From NCBI RefSeq assembly GCF_049801055.1, contig NZ_JBNAGF010000003.1, forward strand, positions 1 to 64,000: a DNA stretch of 64,000 bases. The letters are read 5' to 3'. The translations under genes and the position numbers were made by a program. Each line of letters begins with the position of its first letter. Within the stretch, counting starts at the first letter, position 1. The notes below the pieces were generated by a model that saw nothing but the letters and a program-made list of their open reading frames with translations, was not told the DNA's origin and made no database searches. The DNA is from JBNAGF01 sp049801055. GTDB taxonomy: Bacteria > Pseudomonadota > Alphaproteobacteria > Rhodobacterales > Rhodobacteraceae. Below are positions 8,667 through 19,051 of the stretch, one piece after another.

Positions 8667-9644
8667 ATGAAATCACTCGTAACCGCCGGAGTTTTCGCTT
8701 TGGCATCAGGAATCGGACTTGGAATTCCCGCAGCAGCGCAAGCAGACTGTGGCGAAGTATCGATCACCGAAATGAACTGGGCGTCGTCCCAGATCATCAC
8801 CGAAGTCTCGAAGTTCCTGATGGAACAGGGCTATGGCTGCACGGTGGAAAAGGTTCCATCTGCGACCACTACATCGGTTGCGTCGCTGGCTGAAAACGGT
8901 GAGCCGGATATCGTCACCGAGCTCTGGCTGAACTCGACCGGTGATGTTTATGCCAAGCTGGAAGCCGAAGGCAAGGTGTCACGCCTTGCCGACGTGTTCA
9001 ATCCCGGTGGCGTCGAAGGATGGTGGGTTCCGAAATACCTCGCCGACGCACATCCCGAACTGACCACGATCGAAGGTATCCTTGCCAATCCCGATCTGGT
9101 TGGCGGCCGCTTCAACAATTGCCCCGACGGGTGGGGTTGCCGGATTGTAAACGACAATCTGATCACCGCGCTGGGCATGCGCGACGGCATCGAGATCTTC
9201 GATCACGGATCGGGCGAAACGCTGGCAACCTCGATTGCTGCAGCCTACGAGAACAAGGAACCCTGGTTCGGGTACTACTGGGGTCCTACTGCGGTTCTGG
9301 GCAAGTATGAAATGACCAAGGTCGAGATCGGAAGCATCGACACTGATGTCCACGCAATGAACTCGAACAAGGACAATGCCAATCCGGGTGTATCCGATTT
9401 CCCGCCGGCACCCGTTCTGACGGTTGCTACGGCCGCTCTGACCGATCGTGAACCCGAGGTTGCGGAGCTCATGGGCAAGGTCAGCTTTGAAATCGGGCTG
9501 CTGAGCTCACTGTTGGCATGGCAGGAAGAAAACAGTGCCTCGGCCGAAGAAGCAGCTGTGTATTTCCTCACTACTCAATCTGGTGTCTGGTCCCAGTGGG
9601 TGAACGATGGAGCGCGCGAGAACCTCAAGGCGTTCATCAAGTAA
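8667..9644 (+). CDS. ABC transporter substrate-binding protein, glycine betaine/ProX type
   Basis: A 325-aa periplasmic binding protein of the OpuAC/ProX family. ATG at 8667 is chosen because GGGGAGGA lies 5-12 bases upstream and a clean Sec signal peptide follows (MKSLVTAGVFALASG to AAAQA). Trp and Tyr residues in NWASSQ, ELWLNST, GWWVPKY and EPWFGYYWGP look like the aromatic cage that holds a quaternary ammonium group in this family. It is the first gene of a binding protein-permease-ATPase set. A two-hairpin spacer separates it from the permease. The ligand is probably a betaine-like compound rather than simply an osmoprotectant, given the catabolic neighbours. Confidence 0.92.
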   Translation: MKSLVTAGVFALASGIGLGIPAAAQADCGEVSITEMNWASSQIITEVSKFLMEQGYGCTVEKVPSATTTSVASLAENGEPDIVTELWLNSTGDVYAKLEAEGKVSRLADVFNPGGVEGWWVPKYLADAHPELTTIEGILANPDLVGGRFNNCPDGWGCRIVNDNLITALGMRDGIEIFDHGSGETLATSIAAAYENKEPWFGYYWGPTAVLGKYEMTKVEIGSIDTDVHAMNSNKDNANPGVSDFPPAPVLTVATAALTDREPEVAELMGKVSFEIGLLSSLLAWQEENSASAEEAAVYFLTTQSGVWSQWVNDGARENLKAFIK

Positions 9645-9661
9645 ACCCGTATGTTAAGCCA

Positions 9662-9736
9662 GGTGGCTCCGAACAGTGAGCCACCGCCTGAACATGCGAC
9701 AGAATTCCGGTCCGGGGCGGGAGAGATTCCGCCCCG
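9662..9736 (+). promoter_or_regulatory. Two tandem hairpins in the proX-proW type spacer
   Basis: Two inverted repeats lie in the 116-bp gap between the binding-protein and permease genes. One is an 8-bp stem GGTGGCTC/GAGCCACC (9662-9669 with 9678-9685). The other is an 8-bp stem CGGGGCGG/CCGCCCCG (9713-9720 with 9729-9736). Neither is followed by a T run, so they are unlikely to be simple terminators. Such structures commonly protect the upstream mRNA and give more binding protein than permease; that role is inferred. Confidence 0.6.
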
Positions 9737-9760
9737 AACTGTCAGAAAAGGGGATCGACG

Positions 9761-10792
9761 ATGGCCACCTACGACTTTGTTTTTGATGGCCTCGGGTTGC
9801 GCGACTGGTGCGATGCGGGTGCTGAAAGTGACGCTCCGCTGTCAATGGCGGACCTGCTGGCAAAGGGCGGGGCAGGTGAGGAAGTGTCGCTTTGGACACT
9901 ACCGTTCCCGTCGCTGGATGCTCTGAACGAGGCTTGCGGTCGCATCCCCCAGTCCCGCGATCTGAGCAAGGGTGTCGAAAACGGGTTCCTTGCGATCAAG
10001 GATGCTTTGCGCGTTGTGCTTGATCCGATCACCCAGCCCTTGTCCTGGATACTCGATTTTGCGCTGGCGGTTGCCGAAGGAACTCCTTGGTGGATCATGT
10101 TCCCGGTATTGCTGGCGGTTGTGTATCTTGCCTCGAAATCGGTCCGGCTTGTGTTTCTCGTCCTTGCCTGCCTGGGTTTCCTGGCATTCATCGACCATTA
10201 TGACTATGCCATGCAGACGCTGGCGATCATATTCGTTTGCGCCTTCCTATGTGTCCTGCTGGGTGTCCCCATAGGCATTGCCATGTCACGCAGTGACCGG
10301 CTCCAGAAGGCGGTGATACCTGTTCTGGACATGCTTCAGACACTGCCACCTTTTGTCTATCTTATTCCGCTGATCTTCCTGTTCTCGGTGACAGAACCAA
10401 AGCTCTACGGAATTGCCATCATCCTCTATGCGATTGTTCCGGTGATCCGACTGACCGATCTCGGGATACGGCTGGTGGATCAGGATGTAATCGAAGCCGC
10501 GGATTCCTTTGGTATGACGGATCGGCAAAAACTGTTTGGTGTGCAGATCCCACTGGCTCTGCCCAACATCATGGCCGGTGTGAACCAGACAATCATGATG
10601 AGCCTCGCGATGGTCGTGATTGCGTCGCTCGTCTCTGCGCCGGGTTTGGGTGTGCTGGTTCTGCGCGGAATTCGCAATCTTGAACTCGGCGTAGGCCTGA
10701 TTTCCGGGCTGGGCATCGTGCTTCTCGCGATCATTCTGGACCGGGTGACAAAGGCAGCACTGGACCGCGTGAACGCGGCTCAGAAGCACTAG
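9761..10792 (+). CDS. ABC transporter permease, ProW type
   Basis: A 343-aa inner-membrane permease. A soluble N-terminal stretch of about 110 residues is followed by at least six hydrophobic segments. The EAA loop that contacts the ATPase is visible as EAADSFGMTDRQKLFGVQIP (about residues 246-265) followed by LALPNIMAGVNQT. Length and layout match ProW-like permeases. An AGGGGATCGACG leader precedes the ATG, and the ATPase gene starts 13 bp after the stop. It forms the channel for the importer encoded by its two neighbours. Confidence 0.92.
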   Translation: MATYDFVFDGLGLRDWCDAGAESDAPLSMADLLAKGGAGEEVSLWTLPFPSLDALNEACGRIPQSRDLSKGVENGFLAIKDALRVVLDPITQPLSWILDFALAVAEGTPWWIMFPVLLAVVYLASKSVRLVFLVLACLGFLAFIDHYDYAMQTLAIIFVCAFLCVLLGVPIGIAMSRSDRLQKAVIPVLDMLQTLPPFVYLIPLIFLFSVTEPKLYGIAIILYAIVPVIRLTDLGIRLVDQDVIEAADSFGMTDRQKLFGVQIPLALPNIMAGVNQTIMMSLAMVVIASLVSAPGLGVLVLRGIRNLELGVGLISGLGIVLLAIILDRVTKAALDRVNAAQKH

Positions 10793-10805
10793 AAGGAGCA
10801 GGGAC

Positions 10806-11867
10806 GTGACCGGCAAGATCAAGATCTCGATCCGCAATCTCTATAAGTTGTTCGGCGCCAATCCCAGCGCCGCACTGGAACATGTACTGGCAGGTGCCGG
10901 AAAGGCGGACCTGCTGAACCAGCACGGGCACGTGCTGGGCCTGAAAGACATAAACGTCGATATGCGCGAAGGCGAAATCACCGTCATCATGGGGCTGTCC
11001 GGGTCTGGGAAGTCGACTCTGATTCGTCATTTGAACCGCCTGATCGAGCCAACTTCTGGCCGGATCGAAGTCGATGGAAACGACGTGCTTGCCTATGACG
11101 AGGAACAGCTTCGCAACTTGCGTCGCGAAGTCATGTCGATGGTTTTTCAGAAATTCGCACTGCTGCCGCACCGCACAGTCGCCGAAAATGCGGGAACCAC
11201 GCTCAAGGTCCGTGGCGTCAGGCACAGTGAATACCTGGCCGAAGCGCACAAGTGGCTTGAGCGCGTAGGGCTCAAGGGGTTCGATGGCCACTACCCGCAT
11301 CAATTGTCCGGCGGAATGCAGCAACGCGTTGGAATTGCACGGGCGCTGACGTCAAACTCGCCCATCATGCTGATGGACGAAGCGTTTTCAGCGCTTGATC
11401 CGTTAATCCGAACTGACATGCAGGACCTTCTGTTGGAATTGCAGACCGAGCTGCACAAGACGATCGTCTTCATCACCCATGATCTGGACGAGGCCCTGAA
11501 GCTGGCTGACCATCTCGTCATTCTGAAAGATGGTGAGGTTGTTCAGCAGGGTGAGCCGCAACATATCCTTTTGAACCCGAACGACCCCTACATCGAAGAC
11601 TTCGTAAGCGATATCAACCGAGCCCGCGTCCTGCGGGTGCGTTCGATCATGACTCCGCTTGAGGGCGGAGTCGTTCCGCCGGATGCGCACGGCGAAGTTG
11701 GCATTAACGATACCCTTGAGAGTATGATTGCCAAGTCTGGTGGGGATACGTCTCATTCCTATGTCGTCTTGCGCGATGGTGCGCCGGTCGGGACGCTGGA
11801 AATGACCAACCTCGTGAAGGCTCTGGTCCCCCGGGTGGCGTCGGAAGCAGGCGCCCGAAACTTCTGA
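10806..11867 (+). CDS. ABC transporter ATP-binding protein, ProV type
   Basis: A 353-aa ATPase starting with GTG after AAGGAGCAGGG. Walker A is GLSGSGKST, the signature is LSGGMQQRVGIARAL, Walker B is IMLMDEAFSALDP, and the switch His is in FITHDLDEA. The N-terminal LYKLFGANP segment and the C-terminal regulatory stretch after VRSIMTPLEGG, which looks like a shortened CBS-type region, are typical of ProV/OpuAA. It powers the importer encoded just upstream. A 238-bp gap separates it from the M24-fold gene. Confidence 0.93.
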   Translation: MTGKIKISIRNLYKLFGANPSAALEHVLAGAGKADLLNQHGHVLGLKDINVDMREGEITVIMGLSGSGKSTLIRHLNRLIEPTSGRIEVDGNDVLAYDEEQLRNLRREVMSMVFQKFALLPHRTVAENAGTTLKVRGVRHSEYLAEAHKWLERVGLKGFDGHYPHQLSGGMQQRVGIARALTSNSPIMLMDEAFSALDPLIRTDMQDLLLELQTELHKTIVFITHDLDEALKLADHLVILKDGEVVQQGEPQHILLNPNDPYIEDFVSDINRARVLRVRSIMTPLEGGVVPPDAHGEVGINDTLESMIAKSGGDTSHSYVVLRDGAPVGTLEMTNLVKALVPRVASEAGARNF

Positions 11868-12105
11868 GCAGGAGCCATCACCCATAGCGGGGCAAGGGCG
11901 CTGCTACGGACCAGACCTATCCGATTGGAGATTTGGGTGAACGGGATGGTCTTTTTCCGCTCAGGACCTGTCGCTCTGTTCGAGGTGTATTTCCCGGTCC
12001 GATTTGTCACCGGCTTGCCGCGTATAGGAATCGTTTGTCGCAAACTCAGTATCTTAGGTGCCGGTCGCATACTAAGCTGAGACAGGCTTGGTATGGGGTG
12101 ACAGA

Positions 12106-13275
12106 ATGGCTGGAACAATACTGGACGAGGCAATTTCCAGAACGTCTGAACTTCAGGCGCGGCTGAGGGATCAAGGAATTGCTCATGCCGTTTTCACATC
12201 AGAAAGCTCAATTGCCTATCTCGCAGGGTTCTGGGGTTATCTCGGGATAGAATTTGGCCGGCCCACCATGCTTGTCGTTCCGGCAGACGCAGCCCCCATC
12301 GTCATCACGCCTTTGATGGAAAGTGAGATGGTCGCCGAGATGACTTGGATCGAAGACGTTCGGACATGGGAGGATGCGGGTCAGAAGAGTTGGGGGCGGG
12401 CTCTTGCCGGCACTTTGCCCGAGAACCCGGCCGAGATATGGGTGGAGTGTTCAGAGTTGCCGCCGATCGTCCGCAACTTTCTGGATGACCGCTACCCCGC
12501 CTCTTTGCTCAAAGACGTTTGCCCGGTTCTGGGCGCACAGCGCATGATCAAATCTCCGCTGGAAGTCACCATTATGAAACAGGCGGGGAAAATCGCGGGC
12601 GCGATGATGGCCGCAGCCCACGGCTCCCTCCGGGAGGGGGTACGTGAATACGAGAGTGCGCTGGCCGTAATCGATGCGGGAACCCGAGCTGCCGCCGATT
12701 TTCTGACGGACAAAGGCTGGGAGCGGTTCGTTTCGCCGTTGATCCACAATTTGCAGATCCTGCAAAGCGGCAAGGATGTCTCGATGGTGCACCGTCGCGC
12801 ATCCGTCAAACCTTATGAGCGTTTCGACCCGGTCTATTTCTGTTTCTGCAACATGGCCCAGTTCCAACAATACAAGCTGGGCTTCGACCGAATGTTTCAC
12901 GTTGGTGCCGTGACGGACGAAGCCGCACGGGTCCAACAGGCCGCCATTGACGCGCAACAGGCTGCCATTGCCGCGATCCGCCCGGGGATAGAAGCACAGG
13001 ACATCGCGGCCGCCGCCAACGAGGTTTATGCAGAAAGAGGTTACCAAACCGGGTATCGGACAGGCCGTTCCATCGGAATGGCCTATCTTGAAGCGCCTGA
13101 GTTAAAAGCAGGGGACACCACCGTCCTGAAGCCCGGCATGACATTTGCAGTGGATGGTGGGATTTCTGTCGACGGGGTGACCGCAGGGCGTATCGGAGAC
13201 AGTATTGTTGTGACCGAAACAGGCTGTGAGTATCTGACCGACTACCCGCGTGAATTGATGGTTACGGAGGCATAA
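12106..13275 (+). CDS. Creatinase/M24-fold protein lacking the canonical metal ligands
   Basis: A 389-aa protein with the creatinase N-terminal domain (residues about 5-140) and a pita-bread C-terminal domain (about 155-380). The five metal ligands of M24 aminopeptidases are largely missing. The first Asp region reads YFCFCNMAQF, the second reads LGFDR where SDITR is usual, the HGIG His is Arg321 in GRSIG, the TIEPG Glu is Asp350 in AVDGG, and the final RVED Glu is Gly364 in RIGD. The family includes creatinase, which works without metal using a catalytic His, so His229 in MVHRRAS is a possible equivalent. A metal-independent C-N hydrolase is therefore more likely than a Xaa-Pro peptidase. 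ATG at 12106 is used; the next gene follows by 3 bp. Confidence 0.8.
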   Translation: MAGTILDEAISRTSELQARLRDQGIAHAVFTSESSIAYLAGFWGYLGIEFGRPTMLVVPADAAPIVITPLMESEMVAEMTWIEDVRTWEDAGQKSWGRALAGTLPENPAEIWVECSELPPIVRNFLDDRYPASLLKDVCPVLGAQRMIKSPLEVTIMKQAGKIAGAMMAAAHGSLREGVREYESALAVIDAGTRAAADFLTDKGWERFVSPLIHNLQILQSGKDVSMVHRRASVKPYERFDPVYFCFCNMAQFQQYKLGFDRMFHVGAVTDEAARVQQAAIDAQQAAIAAIRPGIEAQDIAAAANEVYAERGYQTGYRTGRSIGMAYLEAPELKAGDTTVLKPGMTFAVDGGISVDGVTAGRIGDSIVVTETGCEYLTDYPRELMVTEA

Positions 13276-13278
13276 GCG

Positions 13279-14061
13279 GTGAACAGGTTCCGGCTGTCAG
13301 TCGCTCAATCGCCGGCCGGTCTGAAAACATCCTCGGACCGGTTGGGCTGGCTTCGCGCAAAATTGCCGGGTATCGCTGCAAACAAGGCGGACCTGGTTCT
13401 TCTGCCCGAGCTGTTTGCTTGCGGCTACAACATCGGTGATGAAGTTGAGCGCTGCGCGGAACATCTGGATGGTCCCAGTTTTGCGGCAATCTCGAACTTG
13501 GCGCGCGAATTTGGCGTCGCGATCCACTACGGGTTTGCCGAACGAGCGAAAGAGGGGATTTTCAACTCGGCAGTTTGTGCATCTCCGACCGGACAGTTGC
13601 TGGGCCATCAGCGAAAGCTGGCAATTCCTCCGGGGTTCGAGCGGTCGTATTTTACACCAGGAACTGGATGTAATCTGTTTGACTATGGCGGACTGAGAAT
13701 TGCGACCCTGATTTGTTACGATGCTGAGTTTCCCGAGACCGTCCGCCATGTGACCGAGCTTGGTGCGGAACTGGTACTTGTGCCAACGGCTCTCGGTTCC
13801 CAATGGTCATGGGTGGCGCACAGTTTGATTCCGTCCCGCGCTTATGAGAACGGCGTATATCTGGCCTATGCAAACTCTGTGGGTGAGCAAGGCGATACGG
13901 AGTTTCTGGGGGCCAGTGTCATATCGGCACCTGATGGTATCGAACTGGCACGGGCCGGTCGTGACCCGGAAATCATCCACGCCGAGCTGGACAAGGCGCG
14001 ACTGGTCGCGGCGCGTCGTCGTTTGCCCTATCTCGAAGACCTTCGTGAAATCAGGTTTTGA
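13279..14061 (+). CDS. Carbon-nitrogen hydrolase (nitrilase superfamily amidase)
   Basis: A 260-aa amidase of the nitrilase fold. The catalytic triad is complete: Glu44 in LLPELF, Lys113 in GHQRKL and Cys146 in LICYDAEFPE. The GTG start at 13279 has GGAGG at 13266-13270, inside the end of the preceding gene. It lies 3 bp after the creatinase-fold gene, so the two are co-transcribed. It should hydrolyse a linear amide to acid and ammonia in the cytoplasm. With the M19 and creatinase-like proteins it gives the cluster three candidate C-N bond hydrolases. Confidence 0.92.
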   Translation: MNRFRLSVAQSPAGLKTSSDRLGWLRAKLPGIAANKADLVLLPELFACGYNIGDEVERCAEHLDGPSFAAISNLAREFGVAIHYGFAERAKEGIFNSAVCASPTGQLLGHQRKLAIPPGFERSYFTPGTGCNLFDYGGLRIATLICYDAEFPETVRHVTELGAELVLVPTALGSQWSWVAHSLIPSRAYENGVYLAYANSVGEQGDTEFLGASVISAPDGIELARAGRDPEIIHAELDKARLVAARRRLPYLEDLREIRF

Positions 14062-14166
14062 TTTCGGAATGCGCGACCGACGTACCCGGAAGACGTTGTG
14101 CACCTATCCGTTTCAATCAGAACCGAGAAGGCGCCGAACGCTTCCAATCTGACTATGTGTGGAGAA

Positions 14167-14242
<76 letters not shown>

Positions 14243-14383
14243 TTGCCGGACGCATTTAGCCAAGACTTTCCGACCCTGCAAGGGGGGGCAGCAAATATTC
14301 TGAGTCAATTGGTGGTAAGACGCTGATCTGTATCCAAGCGCTTTCGGCGGTGACGAGGTTGCTTTCGCAATCCGGCCTGCTCT

Positions 14384-14427
14384 GCAAAAAAGGCTGAGCC
14401 GGACCAAGCTGCGATGCCCGTCCGGCT
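14384..14427 (-). terminator. Probable rho-independent terminator after the aldehyde dehydrogenase
   Basis: Read on the minus strand, an 8-bp stem AGCCGGAC/GTCCGGCT (14420-14427 with 14397-14404) with a 15-nt loop is followed by a T6 run at about 14385-14390. It lies just downstream of the minus-strand gene that ends at 14449. The loop is rather long, so efficiency is uncertain. Confidence 0.6.
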
Positions 14428-14448
14428 CATAATCAGGCGTCAGAACGT

Positions 14449-15960
<1,512 letters not shown>

Positions 15961-15963
15961 GTC

Positions 15964-17073
15964 TCAGGCTGCCTTATTCTGTTGGGTAACATCGCCCGCC
16001 CGGTATAGGCGGCCGAATTCTGTTTCGAGGAAATCTGCTAGCTTGACCTGCTCCTGGCGGACAAAGCCCTGACTCGGCAGCGCGGCTGAGCGCATCAGAT
16101 CAACCACACCAAGGATGCCCGCGGCAGTCGTGACCTGGATAGCGCTCCAGACCTGTCCATCAATCACTCGCGAGAGCGACTTGTTGATATGGCTCTTTTC
16201 TCGCAGTTCACCGCCGATCATGCCCTTGGCGGTGCAGTAAACCAGCACGACATCCTGATCCGTGCGCGGCAGGGCTGTTTCGAACACATCCTTCAGAAGG
16301 TCGCGTCGACGCTCAAGCCCAAGGTCGTTGAGCAGCATCTTCAGAATGTCACGATGGCCGGGATACCTGATCGTGCGATAAGATACCGCGCGCGCCTTGC
16401 CCTCAAGCGTTTCCGGCAAGGTGCCAAGGCCGCCTGACGTGTTGAAACACTCGTATTCCACACCGTCATGTCCAAGGATTTCATAGTCTTCCAACGGCGC
16501 GGTCTTTACACGTTCGCCGTTCACGATGGCGTCGCAGGGATTGCAATACTCGTTGATCAAACCGTCGGTCGACCAGGTCAGATTGTATTTCATAGCGTTT
16601 GTCGGGTAGAGCGGCAGCGCTCCCACTCGCATGTGCAAACTGTCCAGCGTATCGAACTCGGCGGCCAGAGCTGCGCCGGAAATGCCGACGAAACCCGGGG
16701 CAAGCCCGCATTGCGGCATGAAGGCAGTATTGCTGTTTCGGGCCAGTTCCCGGACCGCGTTTGTGGCCGCTACGTCTTCGGTCAGATCAAAGTAATGGGC
16801 GCCTGCCTTTTTGGCTGCTGTCGCAATTGCCGGGGTCAGGAAGAATGGTGCCGCAGACAAAACGGCGTCAAACTCCTCAAGTGCTTTGGCTAACCCGGCG
16901 TCGTCTCGCGCGTCAATTTGCTTGGTGGCAATTCCCATTCGGTTAATCACGCCGAGTGCGGCCAAATCGTGATCGGCCACGGTCACGCTGTAGTTCGGTG
17001 AAATCTTCAACAGTGTCGCGATCATCTGCCCGATTTTCCCGGCGCCGATGACACAGATGTTCCAGCTCGTCAT
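15964..17073 (-). CDS. Saccharopine dehydrogenase-family protein, probable lysine 6-dehydrogenase
   Basis: A 369-aa NAD(P)-dependent enzyme with an N-terminal Rossmann motif VIGAGKIGQMIATLL and a C-terminal saccharopine-dehydrogenase domain. At about 370 aa it matches lysine 6-dehydrogenase rather than the long bifunctional LKR/SDH enzyme. No lysine-ketoglutarate reductase is seen nearby. Lysine oxidation at the 6-amino group would give aminoadipate semialdehyde, the substrate proposed for the enzyme encoded directly downstream. True saccharopine dehydrogenase remains possible. The leader has AGGAGAG-type purines before ATG. Confidence 0.82.
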   Translation of the reverse strand: MTSWNICVIGAGKIGQMIATLLKISPNYSVTVADHDLAALGVINRMGIATKQIDARDDAGLAKALEEFDAVLSAAPFFLTPAIATAAKKAGAHYFDLTEDVAATNAVRELARNSNTAFMPQCGLAPGFVGISGAALAAEFDTLDSLHMRVGALPLYPTNAMKYNLTWSTDGLINEYCNPCDAIVNGERVKTAPLEDYEILGHDGVEYECFNTSGGLGTLPETLEGKARAVSYRTIRYPGHRDILKMLLNDLGLERRRDLLKDVFETALPRTDQDVVLVYCTAKGMIGGELREKSHINKSLSRVIDGQVWSAIQVTTAAGILGVVDLMRSAALPSQGFVRQEQVKLADFLETEFGRLYRAGDVTQQNKAA

Positions 17074-17192
17074 GCCTCTCTCCTTTTCTATCGCAAGGAT
17101 GAGTGGCGAAGCTGTCGAATCGAAGGATGATTTTTGCCGAATAGCTAAATGTTTTCGGCAAAACGAATATAGATTTCGGCAAACTGCCGGAT

Positions 17193-17639
17193 TTAAAGAG
17201 GAGTGTCTCTCTTTCGATCAATCCGGCTGCCGAAAACCACTGATGTGTTTGTGCGTATCACACCGGGGATTTGGCCAATCTCGTCGACAAGAAGATCGAG
17301 GTCTTCTATTTGCGGGGCCTCGGCGCTGATGCACAAATCATACTCTCCGTTGATCGACAGGCATTTTCGGATCTCGGGGTAGGATTCCAGCCGGGAAATC
17401 ACCTTTTTCGTTTCCTTTTGCTGCACTTCCAACAAGATCAGGACCTGCACGCGCGGAGCATCGGGCCGGGCATTCAGAATTACGGTGTATCCGTCGATTA
17501 TGCCGTCGCGCTCCATTCGGGATATGCGCTCCTGAACCGTCGTGCGGGCCAAGCCCAAGGTGGCGGCAATTCTGGTCGCGGATTCCCGGGCATTGGCTTG
17601 AAGGAGGGAAATGATCTTTCTATCTGTCTCGTCCCTCAT
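17193..17639 (-). CDS. Lrp/AsnC-family transcriptional regulator
   Basis: A 148-aa regulator with an N-terminal AsnC helix-turn-helix (IISLLQANARESATRIAATLG, shown here as IISLLQANARE and TRIAATLG, then ARTTVQERISRME) and a C-terminal RAM ligand-binding domain from about residue 70. It sits 119 bp upstream of the lysine-type pair in the same direction. Lrp-type regulators often act as local lysine or amino-acid sensors, so it probably controls that pair. Length is normal. Confidence 0.93.
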   Translation of the reverse strand: MRDETDRKIISLLQANARESATRIAATLGLARTTVQERISRMERDGIIDGYTVILNARPDAPRVQVLILLEVQQKETKKVISRLESYPEIRKCLSINGEYDLCISAEAPQIEDLDLLVDEIGQIPGVIRTNTSVVFGSRIDRKRDTPL

Positions 17640-17763
17640 CTCCCAGTCCTGTGCTGCTCAAAAAAAACTGTCACTGGGGCATTGTCGCCACCTGCATAGT
17701 GTCGGTTTTTTGCCCACCAGTGTCACGGAGAATTCTAGGCGGGCCCGAAACGACTAGCTGATC

Positions 17764-18774
17764 CTAGCTCCTTGCGGATTGTTCCGCTTGAGCTGCGGTG
17801 ACAGCAATCATGTGGAGAATATCCTCTGAGCTGCATCCTCTCGAAAGGTCATTCGCGGGTTGGGCAAGGCCCTGTAGGATCGGGCCGATCGCTACGGCAC
17901 CGCCGACCCGTTGTGCGATCTTGTAGGCGATATTGCCGCTTTCTAGATTGGGAAATACAAAGATGTTCGCGTCACCGCCTAGCGGTGAGTCACTGGCCTT
18001 GGAGGCGGCCACATCCGGAACGAAAGCCGCGTCGAATTGCAATTCTCCATCAATCAGCAAATCCGGGTTTGCCGTCTTGGCCTTCTCGGTCGCAGTTACC
18101 ACTTTGCTCACGGCGTCGTGGCTGGCACTGCCTCGTGTCGAAAATGAAAGCATCGCCACCCTTGGGATCTCCCCAGTAAGGGTCGCAAAGGATTGAGCAG
18201 AAGCAAGCGCGATCTGTGCCATTTCGTCGGCTGTCGGATCAACGACTAACCCGCTGTCGGCAAAGATATATGCACCCTTCTTTTCGTGATGGGACTGGCA
18301 GAACAACATCAGAAAGAAACTGGAAACCAGAGGCGACCCGGGTTGCGGACCGATTACCTGAAGCGCCGTTCGCACAATATTTGCCGTTGTAGCAACCGCG
18401 CCCCCGACCGTTCCATCGGCATAGCCCGCTTTTACCAGCAGGGCGGCAAAGACATGTGGTTGCGAAATGGCCGCCTGCGCTTCTTTGGTGGTGACACCTT
18501 TGTGCTTGCGCAACTGACAATAGAGCTCTGCCAATTCGCTGCGGATTGAGGAGGATTGCGGGTCGTGGATCTCGATACCCTCGTCCGGGGCAAGGTCGAG
18601 CTGGCCGAACTGCCGCTTGATCCGGTCTTCGGATCCGATCAGGGCGATCTGAGCTATTCCGCGATCCCGCGCCACAATGGCTGCGGCAATGGCGCGGGGA
18701 TCTTCGCCTTCGGACAGCACGATCTTCTTCTGTGACCGGGCAGCATTCCGAAGCAGCATCTCCAGAGGCTTCAT
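17764..18774 (-). CDS. pta: Phosphate acetyltransferase
   Basis: A 336-aa cytoplasmic enzyme that interconverts acetyl phosphate and acetyl-CoA. It is the short PTA_PTB type, with LSEGEDPRAIAAA near the N-terminus and the late patches TRGSASHDAVSKV, LIDGELQFDAAF, DANIFVFPNLESGN and QGLAQPANDLSRGC. The frame is open 66 codons further upstream, but ATG at 18774 marks the start of homology and has AAAGGA upstream. No acetate kinase or sulfoacetaldehyde acetyltransferase (xsc) lies beside it, so whether it serves overflow or sulfonate metabolism cannot be told. Confidence 0.93.
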   Translation of the reverse strand: MKPLEMLLRNAARSQKKIVLSEGEDPRAIAAAIVARDRGIAQIALIGSEDRIKRQFGQLDLAPDEGIEIHDPQSSSIRSELAELYCQLRKHKGVTTKEAQAAISQPHVFAALLVKAGYADGTVGGAVATTANIVRTALQVIGPQPGSPLVSSFFLMLFCQSHHEKKGAYIFADSGLVVDPTADEMAQIALASAQSFATLTGEIPRVAMLSFSTRGSASHDAVSKVVTATEKAKTANPDLLIDGELQFDAAFVPDVAASKASDSPLGGDANIFVFPNLESGNIAYKIAQRVGGAVAIGPILQGLAQPANDLSRGCSSEDILHMIAVTAAQAEQSARS

Positions 18775-19051
18775 GGCAGATCCTTTGAACCAAAGGGCAG
18801 CGCCGCGATCAGATGATCGCGCCTGCCAGCCTACAGTTGGGCCAAGATAGCCCCTAGCCTGTAGGGCCAGTGGTGTCGTGTCTCTATGTCCAAATTTCGA
18901 ATGTTGCGGTGTCAGCGCTGTCCGATCGCTACGGAGATCGACCAGGTGCCGGACAAAAGGCACCAAATGCACTGTTTGGCGGCTTGCCAGTTGTCTGCTG
19001 GCTGACTTACCGTTGGAGACCGCGCCGCGGCAGAATGCTGGAGAACCCGGA

